Below are positions 1 through 6,436 of a stretch of 63,790 nt of DNA, piece after piece. Position 1 is the stretch's first letter; every line of letters begins with the position of its first letter. The notes under the pieces are model-generated. The model had not been told where the DNA came from and made no database searches. It worked only from the letters and a program-made list of their open reading frames with translations. Made by a program: the position numbers and the translations under genes. Source of the stretch: a virus; IMG/VR virus record IMGVR_UViG_3300036852_000142, positions 1 through 63,790 of that record; one strand, written 5' to 3'.

Positions 1-127
1 GCCGAAACCGAAATGATCGCCAAGTTGCTCCGTGAACAGGAGCGCGATGGTTGGCGAGTCGAAACCAATATCGAGAATGTGCCGAGCGAAACAGGTCAGT
101 ACGCCTTGCGAGACGGTCTCGCTAGTA
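1..127. repeat. Terminal direct repeat (5' copy of assembly overlap)
   Basis: The first 127 bases are identical to the last 127 (63664-63790). The repeat lies inside a protein-coding gene whose reading frame is continuous across the join, so it is best read as the overlap left when a circular or circularly permuted genome was assembled linearly. The length 127 is also a common assembler k-mer. The true unit is then 63,663 bp. Confidence 0.95.
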
Positions 128-378
128 AGGGATGGGGTGTTAGTTGGAACATGCGGAAGTCCATTGAGCAATCCTCATGGTTCAATAACATGAAGCGCCC
201 GATCTTCATGTGGCTTCCTGATACCGATGGGAGCGCAGCACTATGGCTCGACAATAAAATTCGCTGCTCGCGCTGCGAGGGTAAGCCAATTATCGATCTG
301 TTTGAAATAGACATTCACAACCGCGAAGTCCACGGGGATCTAGAAGATTTGGACTGTTGCGAACATTGTTGGCATTGA
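1..378 (+). CDS. Small zinc-ribbon-like phage protein (3' part, gene spans the junction)
   Basis: The frame is open from base 1 and joins the GTG-started segment at 63643-63790, giving about 132 residues in the circular genome. The internal ATG at 13 is not needed as a start. The C-terminal third carries CSRC and CCEHC pairs that could bind one zinc ion. It is the last of the rightward early genes before the HNH gene, which starts two bases after its stop. No function recognised. Confidence 0.75.
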   Translation, partial: AETEMIAKLLREQERDGWRVETNIENVPSETGQYALRDGLASKGWGVSWNMRKSIEQSSWFNNMKRPIFMWLPDTDGSAALWLDNKIRCSRCEGKPIIDLFEIDIHNREVHGDLEDLDCCEHCWH

Positions 379-379
379 A

Positions 380-739
380 GTGATCCACAACTCCACTTTA
401 TCCCGCTCTACACCTATGAAGCGCAGCGGAAGGCTGCGGCCTAAGAAGGTCTATTTGTTCGTAGGCAAGAAGACGAGAGCCTGGGTCAATGCCCGCGCCA
501 GGTTAAAGAAGAAGTTTGCGGCAATGGGGATCACGACCTGCGAGTTGAAGTACCCAGAATGTACACACGATAACTTTTTGTCCTTTGCTCATGGAAAAAA
601 GCGGCGTCATTTAGTAGGCGATGAATTAGAAACTCTCGTTTGTTTGCTCTGCCAAAATTGCCATTCCAGAATAGAACAAATGCCAGAGGCCGCGATGGAA
701 GCGATTGTTAGGAGCGTGATAGCGGAAAGAGCCATGTGA
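380..739 (+). CDS. Small HNH-like endonuclease
   Basis: About 119 residues from a GTG start two bases after the previous stop; an internal ATG at 416 is a possible alternative. The basic N-terminus is followed by a Cys-x5-Cys pair, a central His-Gly-Lys-Lys-Arg stretch and a C-terminal LCQNCHSRIE, the usual arrangement of a compact zinc-stabilised HNH (beta-beta-alpha metal) fold. Such proteins nick DNA in recombination or packaging. Specific role unknown. The next gene overlaps its stop. Confidence 0.65.
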   Translation: MIHNSTLSRSTPMKRSGRLRPKKVYLFVGKKTRAWVNARARLKKKFAAMGITTCELKYPECTHDNFLSFAHGKKRRHLVGDELETLVCLLCQNCHSRIEQMPEAAMEAIVRSVIAERAM

Positions 740-1383
740 TGACACTAACTGTGGAATCAATCAAGGAGATGCTGAAGAAGATTACGCCCGATTGGAAATT
801 AGAGCGTTCAGAAGGCTCAGACATTTGCAAGATCGTGGTAGGGAACGGGCGTTGGCGCGATTTCGAGCACCATCTACCAGAGAACGCTGAGTTCATCATC
901 GCCTCACCCACTATTGTCCGATACCTACTGGAGAGGCTGGAAGAAGCGGAGCGTGAGAAAGAAGAAGTCAATGGTCATATCGAGGGCTTGCTACGGCGTC
1001 TATCAGACACGCAAGGTCAACTTGACAAATGGAAAGGCCGGGCAAAGGCATTCCATGAAGGCTATCTCGATAAGGCATTTGAAGTGACCGCGCTTGAAAT
1101 TCAGAAGCTAGACCTCCAGGCGCACGGTGTTGATAAAGTGACGGCTCGCGTCAACGAGTCACTAAAAACAAAGATGCTGGCTGCGTGTATCGAGCGCAAC
1201 GAAGCAAGGGAGCAAGTCGCCGAACTCCGCTCCCAACTCTCTGAAGCAAGGGCTGAGATTGAACAGTTGCGAGAGTTAAGTTATGCGGTGCTTCCGAATT
1301 GTCTTTACGATCAACTACTGATCAGCGCGGCCTATACAGCTTTCTTAAAGCTGCTGCTACAGAAGGAGATGAGTGATGGCTAA
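739..1383 (+). CDS. Coiled-coil phage protein
   Basis: About 214 residues; GTG 736 and ATG 739 are both in frame and overlap the previous stop. From about residue 60 to 190 it is a long Glu/Lys/Arg-rich heptad pattern predicting coiled coil. The N-terminus (about 1-55) is a small mixed domain. No catalytic motif is visible. It is translationally coupled to both neighbours, so it belongs to the early-right operon. Function unknown. Confidence 0.7.
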   Translation: MTLTVESIKEMLKKITPDWKLERSEGSDICKIVVGNGRWRDFEHHLPENAEFIIASPTIVRYLLERLEEAEREKEEVNGHIEGLLRRLSDTQGQLDKWKGRAKAFHEGYLDKAFEVTALEIQKLDLQAHGVDKVTARVNESLKTKMLAACIERNEAREQVAELRSQLSEARAEIEQLRELSYAVLPNCLYDQLLISAAYTAFLKLLLQKEMSDG

Positions 1384-1660
1384 GACAAGAATGTGCAAAC
1401 TGCCCGACCATGATGTTTTTGAGTTGATTTGTGGCTATCCGCTCCCGTGCCCGTGGCATGATAAAGCGACTTGGCTTGATGAGTTATTCGCTGATTGTAG
1501 AGAAGGTAATCACGGAGAATGTCTATTCCAATGGCCTAATCCACTACTGACCTGTGACTGTCCATGCCATAAAGAATCTTGGGATGCAGGTTACATCAGG
1601 CGGGCAAAGGAAAAAGATGAAAAAGAGCGCAACGATGAGTCCGAAGGACAGCAACCATGA
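1376..1660 (+). CDS. Cys/His-rich small phage protein
   Basis: About 94 residues starting at ATG 1376 and overlapping the preceding stop. It contains many Cys and His residues, including a PCPWH segment and a CDCPCHK cluster, consistent with metal binding. The C-terminus is Lys/Glu-rich. Compact early-operon gene of unknown function; its stop overlaps the next ATG. Confidence 0.65.
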   Translation: MAKTRMCKLPDHDVFELICGYPLPCPWHDKATWLDELFADCREGNHGECLFQWPNPLLTCDCPCHKESWDAGYIRRAKEKDEKERNDESEGQQP

Positions 1661-1986
1661 GTAAGCCAGAGAAAGCACCTGAGAAGATTTGGATCACCTG
1701 GGATGACAGGTATGCGTGGGACATTCCTGAGACGGGCGGAACTGAATATGTTCGTGCCGACCGCACCTACGCAGACGGAGTAAGAGACGCAATGAAGGTC
1801 TGTAATGACGTGGAGGCGGAATGGCTAAAACTAGCGCAAGGTAGTCTACCAGATGATGACGTTCAAGGATATTTTCGCGGGGGTCAACATGGAATCGCGG
1901 AGGCGGTCAAACAAATCCGCGCCCTGCTTCCTGCTGACGTAGTAGAGGAGAAACATCTCACTAATGCTGCCGAAGTGGAGAAATAA
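1657..1986 (+). CDS. Hypothetical phage protein
   Basis: 109 residues beginning at an ATG that overlaps the previous stop in an ATGA arrangement. The Trp/Asp-rich N-terminus (KIWITWDDR, then TEYVRAD) is a pattern seen in many small siphovirus early proteins; the C-terminal half is helical and acidic. No catalytic or binding motif can be named. Confidence 0.65.
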   Translation: MSKPEKAPEKIWITWDDRYAWDIPETGGTEYVRADRTYADGVRDAMKVCNDVEAEWLKLAQGSLPDDDVQGYFRGGQHGIAEAVKQIRALLPADVVEEKHLTNAAEVEK

Positions 1987-1988
1987 AA

Positions 1989-2108
1989 ATGAAACCGTTT
2001 CATTGGCTTTGGTGCGTACTTATTGCTGGGCACAATTGGAGCGATGCTGGCGATTGGTTTATGTGTTGGCGTTGTAAGAAGCTGGTAAAACTCCCATCGT
2101 GGAAATGA
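1989..2108 (+). CDS. 39-aa mini protein with CxxC knuckle
   Basis: ATG 1989 opens a 39-codon frame with an aromatic, His/Trp-rich N-terminus and a CWRCKK zinc-knuckle-like motif near the C-terminus. Similar FCWRC-type mini proteins are frequent in tailed phages. The start lies two bases after the previous stop and its own stop overlaps the next ATG, supporting translation by coupling. Function unknown. Confidence 0.55.
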   Translation: MKPFHWLWCVLIAGHNWSDAGDWFMCWRCKKLVKLPSWK

Positions 2109-2269
2109 AACGACAGTATTCCAAAGAAGAGTTGGAGGCGCTGCCATTTCGCCCGAGCAAGGACATGGAGCGAAAAAAAGCAGAGTGGAAAAGGAGACTC
2201 TCCGAATCTAAACGGAGGCGTGATGCTCGAAAGCGGCTTAAAACCGAAGGAGAAAACGATGGCAAATAG
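2105..2269 (+). CDS. 54-aa basic protein
   Basis: A 54-codon frame starts in ATGA overlap with the upstream stop and ends eight bases inside the next gene. The product is dominated by Lys, Arg and Glu (KRRRDARKRLK near the end), so a helical nucleic-acid-binding peptide is plausible. No family recognised. Confidence 0.45.
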   Translation: MKRQYSKEELEALPFRPSKDMERKKAEWKRRLSESKRRRDARKRLKTEGENDGK

Positions 2270-2543
2270 AAAACGTGGTAAGAACAAAGAGTTCAGATGC
2301 GACACGATTGATGAACTGCGTCGCGCTTTCGATGAAATCAAATCCGTGGTCGCGGGCGACACGCGGTTTATGGCACAAGCCCTAATGTTTCTTGCGGAGC
2401 GATCCGTGGTGAGCATTCCGCGCGTTCAGCGCAAGCCTACCGAATGGCAACGATTCTTCGCTAAAGGCATGAAGGCCGGTAAGAGTCCGGCCCAGATTGC
2501 CGAAGAGTGGCGTACACGGCCACGTCTGCGGAAGGCGGGTTAA
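2259..2543 (+). CDS. Hypothetical small DNA-binding-like protein
   Basis: The start at ATG 2259 is chosen because it is preceded by AAGGAGAAAACG; an upstream ATG at 2220 has no comparable site. The 94-residue product has a basic N-terminus, a helical middle and a C-terminal segment (MKAGKSPAQIAEEW) resembling a helix-turn-helix. Function unknown. Confidence 0.6.
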   Translation: MANRKRGKNKEFRCDTIDELRRAFDEIKSVVAGDTRFMAQALMFLAERSVVSIPRVQRKPTEWQRFFAKGMKAGKSPAQIAEEWRTRPRLRKAG

Positions 2544-2546
2544 CAA

Positions 2547-2879
2547 ATGCCGCGCAGACCGTCACTGATCGATCTTGAGAGGCAATGCCAAGTAACGCTC
2601 ATGCTTCTTCCCTACGTTGCGGGGTTACCATTCCTAAATGATGAAGCAATCGCCAGAGTGTTTGGGCAAACAATGGCGATACGTAACTGGCTGGATGCAA
2701 TCCCGACCATCCCGACTCTGCCAGAAGTGATCCTGCAAAAGCATCGTCGAACTAAGGAAGAACAGCGGGCTCACTGGCGAGAGAAGAAACGAGAAGAACG
2801 AAGGCAGAAACGAGCACGTGAATATTTTGAACAACTCGAAAGCCTTGGATACAAAGTTATAGTTGAGCCACAGAAGTAG
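2547..2879 (+). CDS. Hypothetical charged-helix protein
   Basis: 110 residues. The first 60 are fairly hydrophobic and helical; residues about 65-95 are an uninterrupted Arg/Lys/Glu helix (KEEQRAHWREKKREERRQ), then a short beta-like tail. It follows the previous gene by three bases. Its 3' end lies in a linker sequence repeated 340 bp downstream. No function recognised. Confidence 0.6.
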   Translation: MPRRPSLIDLERQCQVTLMLLPYVAGLPFLNDEAIARVFGQTMAIRNWLDAIPTIPTLPEVILQKHRRTKEEQRAHWREKKREERRQKRAREYFEQLESLGYKVIVEPQK

Positions 2880-2915
2880 CGAGCAGTCGTAAAACCGAAG
2901 GAGAGGTGAATGATG
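2863..2915 (+). repeat. Linker repeat, copy 1 (carries ribosome-binding site)
   Basis: About 50 bp covering the end of one gene and the start region of the next (GAGCAGTCGTAAAACCGA, then GGAGAGGTGAATGATG) recurs at 3212-3294. Copy 2 differs by a few substitutions and about 28 extra bases in the middle. Both copies place a start codon at the same position. Confidence 0.75.
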
Positions 2916-3215
2916 ACTAAAGAGATGGATAACTTAAACATTGAGCTAGTCCATGTTGATGTAGAGCCATTTCATGGCGTTCATAAGAACGACTTAGTGT
3001 GTTGGCCCGGCCGTAGCAAAAACTGTGGAAGACCAAGGGAATGGGCTGTATTCCATGATGAAAATGAGGCGAAAGCCTCCTTCGACTATCTCACCTCCAT
3101 TTACATTGGAACGTGCTCTGAACACTTACCGCTGGCTTTACACTATCACCCAACTGCGTTGAATTACATACGACCATATCCCGGCCATATCCCTACCACT
3201 CAAAAGGACGTTTGA
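2910..3215 (+). CDS. Hypothetical phage protein
   Basis: 101 residues from tandem ATGs at 2910/2913, preceded by GAAGGAGAGGTGA, a strong ribosome-binding site. The sequence is His/Tyr-rich with two Cys and ends in a basic tail. No motif assigned. It is the gene flanked by the two linker repeats (2863-2915 and 3212-3294), so it looks like an exchangeable cassette. Confidence 0.65.
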   Translation: MMTKEMDNLNIELVHVDVEPFHGVHKNDLVCWPGRSKNCGRPREWAVFHDENEAKASFDYLTSIYIGTCSEHLPLALHYHPTALNYIRPYPGHIPTTQKDV

Positions 3216-3294
3216 GCCGCGGAAGTAGAAACCGAGATTTGACCTTCGCCCCCAAGGGTGAGCAGTCGTAAAACCGAAGAAGAGGTGAATGATG
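3212..3294 (+). repeat. Linker repeat, copy 2
   Basis: Second copy of the linker described at 2863-2915. It begins with the same TTGAGCC..GAAGTAG sequence, has an insertion of about 28 bases, then repeats the 35-base ribosome-binding-site segment with a single G-to-A change. It supplies the start of the 39-aa gene. Confidence 0.75.
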
Positions 3295-3411
3295 GAAGAA
3301 CAGCTTAGAATTATTTCTTCACAACTATTGGTTATTCAGTTCGTGTTGGGCGTTCAGTTAATTATCGTCGCTGCTTTACTAGCAGGCATCCGCAAGGCTC
3401 TGACCACTTAG
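3292..3411 (+). CDS. 39-aa single-span membrane mini protein
   Basis: ATG 3292 (or in-frame ATG 3289) sits in the repeated linker behind GAAGAAGAGGTGA. The product has one hydrophobic segment of about 22 residues (FVLGVQLIIVAALLAGI core) with a short acidic N-terminus and a basic C-terminus, typical of a phage single-pass membrane peptide. Function unknown. Confidence 0.55.
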   Translation: MEEQLRIISSQLLVIQFVLGVQLIIVAALLAGIRKALTT

Positions 3412-3464
3412 AAGGGAAGTAACGCCTTCGCTTCTTCCAAAGGGGGCAGAGGGAAAGGAGAAAA

Positions 3465-3701
3465 ATGATGGGAATGAAATTTTCAGAGGACCATGGTCAT
3501 CTATACGACGTAGTAGCCGTCAGTCTTGATGACCATAGTGTTATTTGGGTTGAGGAAAAGAAGACTCTACCTAATGCGGAGGCGGTTGTTGCAATGGCCG
3601 TGATGCGGCAAGGCGTTGAGGATAGGTTCTTTGTGCCAGTAGCCGCAGGGCAATACAAGGAAGGTGATAATTATATCGGCGAGATCAAGAAGGAGAATTG
3701 A
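3465..3701 (+). CDS. Hypothetical small phage protein
   Basis: 78 residues from tandem ATGs behind GGGAAAGGAGAAAA. Short beta strands and an acidic core; resembles small phage host-takeover proteins only in size and composition. Nothing recognised. A CTCCGC..GCGGAG hairpin follows its stop. Confidence 0.65.
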   Translation: MMGMKFSEDHGHLYDVVAVSLDDHSVIWVEEKKTLPNAEAVVAMAVMRQGVEDRFFVPVAAGQYKEGDNYIGEIKKEN

Positions 3702-3706
3702 AAATC

Positions 3707-3727
3707 TCTCCGCTCGCACGGCGGAGA
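3707..3727 (+). other. Intergenic hairpin, CTCCG/CGGAG type
   Basis: A perfect 7-bp inverted repeat (TCTCCGC, 7-nt loop, GCGGAGA) lies six bases after the stop of the 78-aa gene. There is no following T-run, so it is not a standard terminator. Hairpins with the same CTCCG..CGGAG stem recur at 4438-4460, 44513-44529 and 54584-54600, all outside genes. Confidence 0.6.
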
Positions 3728-3792
3728 TAGGGAGGAAGCTTGCGGCGGTCATTGAGGGTGGTAGCCGTCAACGGTGCATGGGCGTTGGATGA

Positions 3793-4077
3793 TTGAGCAG
3801 TACAACGAATGTCCAGCCAAGCGACCTGAGCCGCCGCAGTTCTCTCTTCTCTTTTGAAGGAATGGGAAAGGAAGCGATGAGAAATTATCTATTAGCCTTT
3901 GGCGGCGTGTTTTTTACCGTGTTATCTGCGAGTACGTCGATAAGTATCGTGCTCAAGAATTACGGACTTTATGAGGACGTCTCAAGGCCCGTATTGGCAT
4001 TGCTGTGCTTTGTTTGGATGCTTTTGGCAGCGTTGTGTTTCGGTTCGCTGACCACCGCGCAGCAGAGGAAGGAGTAA
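3793..4077 (+). CDS. Two-span membrane protein
   Basis: The frame opens at TTG 3793, but ATG 3877 (after AAAGGAAGCG) or ATG 3862 is a better start, giving 66-71 residues. Two hydrophobic segments are separated by a short loop (LKNYGLYEDVSRP), and the C-terminus is basic. Candidate superinfection or membrane-stress protein; no family assigned. Confidence 0.6.
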   Translation: MSSTTNVQPSDLSRRSSLFSFEGMGKEAMRNYLLAFGGVFFTVLSASTSISIVLKNYGLYEDVSRPVLALLCFVWMLLAALCFGSLTTAQQRKE

Positions 4078-4089
4078 GAGTATTTTGAT

Positions 4090-4347
4090 TTGGTAAATAT
4101 GAAGCTGGTTACGCAGCAAGTGGCATCTCAACGAGACAGACAAGCAGAAGAAGAAACAGCGAAAGCGGAATGCGTACGTCGCTGGCCGACTCTTAACCTA
4201 CGCTGCGAGGCACGCTACTACAACGGGAAGGTTGAGGGCTACGTTATCATGCAGGACAAGTTGGACTACGGTCGTCCGCGGTCGGTTGGTTATGGCAAGT
4301 CTGCGTCCGATGCTTGGCGTGATGCTCTTGGGCGGTTGGATGACTAA
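4090..4347 (+). CDS. Hypothetical phage protein
   Basis: 85 residues from TTG 4090, or 82 from ATG 4099; neither has a strong ribosome-binding site. Helical, Glu/Ala-rich N-terminus and a C-terminal basic region (GYGKSASDAWRDALGRL) typical of small phage early proteins. A 19-bp direct repeat starts three bases after its stop. Confidence 0.55.
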   Translation: MVNMKLVTQQVASQRDRQAEEETAKAECVRRWPTLNLRCEARYYNGKVEGYVIMQDKLDYGRPRSVGYGKSASDAWRDALGRLDD

Positions 4348-4349
4348 GC

Positions 4350-4368
4350 AGCCTTCAACGTGAAATGA
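4350..4368 (+). repeat. 19-bp direct repeat, copy 1
   Basis: AGCCTTCAACGTGAAATGA occurs here, just after a stop codon, and again at 5002-5020, overlapping another stop. The two copies bracket the genes at 4486-4749 and 4761-5015 and look like recombination linkers around a two-gene cassette. Confidence 0.8.
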
Positions 4369-4437
4369 AAACCAAGAATCTTTGTTACGATCAAGGTAAA
4401 GCAGGAAAAGAACTCGCTACCGGATCGGGTTTGAACT

Positions 4438-4460
4438 CTCCGAGCCGCGAAGCGACGGAG
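4438..4460 (+). other. Intergenic hairpin, CTCCG/CGGAG type
   Basis: CTCCG and CGGAG flank a 13-nt loop in the spacer before the GTG-started gene at 4486. The rest of the 4369-4485 spacer shows no gene. Confidence 0.4.
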
Positions 4461-4485
4461 TAACTTGAATGGAGGGGAGGTTGCG

Positions 4486-4749
4486 GTGAAAATTAGTGAA
4501 CAGGCCAAGCGCCTTGAGAACGACGGGCAACTAGACGACGCGGTTGTTTGCTACTGGAAGGATGAAGACGGGCTTTGGTGGGTGTACCTTCCATATTGCG
4601 GCTCGGGCGTCATATCGAAACATACAACCGAGGAACATGATGACGGAACGATCAGCGTTACACCTTCCATCTTAATGACAGGGCATAACCACGGCGAGCC
4701 CGTTACAAGGCACGGTTATCTTACTAAAGGCGTTTGGAACGAATGCTGA
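4486..4749 (+). CDS. Conserved phage protein of the PSI-motif type
   Basis: GTG 4486 is chosen because GGAGGGGAGG lies five bases upstream; the longer frame opens at TTG 4465. The 87-residue product has a Trp-rich strand (GLWWVYLPYCG) and a TISVTPSILM segment. This resembles the small phage family often mislabelled ammonia monooxygenase, which has a conserved PSI followed by a CH-F-G tail, but the Cys-His pair is not conserved here. Role unknown. Confidence 0.55.
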   Translation: MKISEQAKRLENDGQLDDAVVCYWKDEDGLWWVYLPYCGSGVISKHTTEEHDDGTISVTPSILMTGHNHGEPVTRHGYLTKGVWNEC

Positions 4750-4760
4750 CAATTTAGGTT

Positions 4761-5015
4761 ATGGCAAAGCTAATCAACAACAAGGTCTATCTATCACCGT
4801 TCGAGGCAAGCGCAGTGCTGGGAATTAGCTACAAGACGTTAGAGCGTTGGGTTGACGCTGGGGGCATGAATGTATGGGCACAACAAGGAGCGCGGCGGAA
4901 GAGAGTTTGGAAACGCCTTGCTATAAAGCGAATCGTGACGCCGACCGGCTATCGGCTTTACGAACAAGCGAGCATTGATGCGTTACGAAATTCGTTTGAG
5001 AAGCCTTCAACGTGA
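4761..5015 (+). CDS. MerR/excisionase-like helix-turn-helix protein
   Basis: 84 residues. YLSPFEASAVLGISYKTLER is a classic winged-helix recognition unit of the excisionase/HTH_17 type, followed by a basic linker and a second strand-helix. Being in the rightward early operon of a phage with a tyrosine integrase, it could be the recombination directionality factor or a transcription regulator. A weak TTAGG site precedes ATG 4761. Confidence 0.65.
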   Translation: MAKLINNKVYLSPFEASAVLGISYKTLERWVDAGGMNVWAQQGARRKRVWKRLAIKRIVTPTGYRLYEQASIDALRNSFEKPST

Positions 5016-5020
5016 AATGA
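5002..5020 (+). repeat. 19-bp direct repeat, copy 2
   Basis: Exact copy of the repeat at 4350-4368; here it encodes the last residues and stop of the helix-turn-helix gene. Confidence 0.8.
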
Positions 5021-5092
5021 TCGCAAACTTAATACGTGGAAAGCCACGGTTCTTTGCAACCTAAAACTTAAATTCTTGAATTGAGGGTTTGT

Positions 5093-5305
5093 ATGTCCAC
5101 TAATTCAGTAGAAGCTATCAGAGAGCGACGGGCGAATAACTACGTCAAGATAGCACGAGCAAGTCACTACGCCACTGTAATGCTGGGCGACATCGGTTAT
5201 CTTCTCTCTGCTTTAGAAGCAGCACAGCAGGAGAATGAACGGCTGCGAAAATGGCAGGCAGGTTTGCAGGCTACAACGCTTTCCACGCGCAAGCGAAAGC
5301 GGTAA
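5093..5305 (+). CDS. Hypothetical helical protein
   Basis: ATG 5093 after GAGGGTTTGT gives 70 residues; TTG 5081 is an alternative. It is helical with a C-terminal coiled-coil (AAQQENERLRKW) and a basic tail. It begins MSTN, as does the next gene, whose first bases are nearly identical; the two starts may derive from a duplication. Function unknown. Confidence 0.55.
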   Translation: MSTNSVEAIRERRANNYVKIARASHYATVMLGDIGYLLSALEAAQQENERLRKWQAGLQATTLSTRKRKR

Positions 5306-5339
5306 TAATCGGGCTGTTGGAAGCGATGAAAGGAAAGTA

Positions 5340-5663
5340 ATGTCCACCAATGAAGAAGATAGAAAGAAGGCCGCAGAGATTCTGCTTGCCAATAATTTGC
5401 CAACACGATTTACGGAACGGCATGTCTCCGCACGCAATAAACAATTAGCTGAGGACATCGCCGCTGCCCTTTCAGAAGCCCGCAGCCAGCAACGAGAGGT
5501 AGGTAGACAAATGTTAGCCGCTGAATTATTGGGTCATCTGGATCGTACAACCAGCACCACGGCGGCGTTCCATTTAATCAAGAGTCTTTGTCAGGTTGAG
5601 TTGGGACTTGAACCGAATTCGTTAGGAGTGGTGATTGAAGAAGAAGCGCACAACAACGGTTGA
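5340..5663 (+). CDS. Hypothetical helical phage protein
   Basis: ATG 5340 behind GAAAGGAAAGTA is preferred over the upstream ATG 5235. 107 residues, Ala/Glu/Arg-rich, predicted mostly helical, with an acidic C-terminus. It overlaps the next gene by 29 bases. No family recognised. Confidence 0.55.
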   Translation: MSTNEEDRKKAAEILLANNLPTRFTERHVSARNKQLAEDIAAALSEARSQQREVGRQMLAAELLGHLDRTTSTTAAFHLIKSLCQVELGLEPNSLGVVIEEEAHNNG

Positions 5664-5847
5664 GATTATTGAAATCCCGCTTGAATTCGACGGCGCAATG
5701 AACGTTGCGTGGAAACGGGCACGGCAACTCAGTTGGGGAATGCCACTCTTCATGCTGGAGGCAATGAAGCCGATGCTAGTTTCGATCTACATGCAAGGAT
5801 GCGTTGACGGCTACGAGGCGGCTATTCGCAGTGAAGGGAAAGGTTGA
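5635..5847 (+). CDS. Hypothetical phage protein (TTG start)
   Basis: TTG 5635 has AGGAG at proper spacing and gives 70 residues with a basic N-terminus and two hydrophobic helices containing several Met residues. It overlaps the previous gene in another frame. Function unknown. Confidence 0.5.
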   Translation: MKKKRTTTVEIIEIPLEFDGAMNVAWKRARQLSWGMPLFMLEAMKPMLVSIYMQGCVDGYEAAIRSEGKG

Positions 5848-5849
5848 AA

Positions 5850-6107
5850 ATGACTAAACCAAACGATTTTGTTTCTCAACTAGCACACGAGGCAGCAGAG
5901 AAGATCGTCGCTGCTTTGTACGCACCAACACGATTGCCAATGGCAGAACTCCAAGAGCAAGTCGCTTCCATTATCGAATCAGTCTTTGCTGGCTCTCACG
6001 TGCCCAATAGACAGAGTATCTTTCCAGAACCAATACCGACTGAACCTGCGAATACTTCAATTGTGACTCTGGAATCACATCAAACGTCGCGAAAAACTTG
6101 GCCATAG
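5850..6107 (+). CDS. Hypothetical phage protein, last rightward gene
   Basis: ATG 5850 follows GGAAAGGTTGAAA; 85 residues. The helical N-terminal half (LAHEAAEKIVAAL) is followed by a Pro-rich, low-structure tail. It is the last gene of the rightward operon, converging on the leftward late genes 90 bp further. No clear T-tailed terminator is seen in 6108-6198; only a weak GGAA..TTCC hairpin near 6160. Confidence 0.55.
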   Translation: MTKPNDFVSQLAHEAAEKIVAALYAPTRLPMAELQEQVASIIESVFAGSHVPNRQSIFPEPIPTEPANTSIVTLESHQTSRKTWP

Positions 6108-6198
6108 ACAATTGTACATTCGAATCGTGAAAGGGTCAGTAAAAGTATCCAACTATATCTACGGAACAGATTTCTGTGCTTCCATAAGCTGCATTCGG

Positions 6199-6411
6199 TT
6201 AAGACGTGGTATATCTTTCCACCAAGTCCTTCAACCATTGGAGTTGTGACTCTACTGGCGAGTAATACGGGTGTGAAGCTTGGCTTATTTCACTCAAAAA
6301 GAACTTCCTATCTTCCTCTGTCATTTGGGCGTAATTTGGACGCAGTAATTCAATGCACCGCCGAGCATCTGCTGCACTTTCTCTGTCAACCACTATCATT
6401 CTGCGTTCCAT
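6199..6411 (-). CDS. Small protein at end of late operon
   Basis: 70 residues with a strong ribosome-binding site (AAGGAGAGAGG before the start at 6411). Helical and acidic; contains PNYAQMTEEDRKFFLSE. It is the last leftward gene, directly after the tailspike, a usual place for a chaperone or receptor-associated protein, but no function can be assigned. Confidence 0.65.
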   Translation of the reverse strand: MERRMIVVDRESAADARRCIELLRPNYAQMTEEDRKFFLSEISQASHPYYSPVESQLQWLKDLVERYTTS

Positions 6412-6436
6412 ATTATTTACCTCTCTCCTTAATCAT

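Noticed and set aside
1-127. Physical direct terminal repeats of the virion DNA
   Set aside because: Length equals a common k-mer and lies within a gene that reads through the join; circular assembly is simpler.
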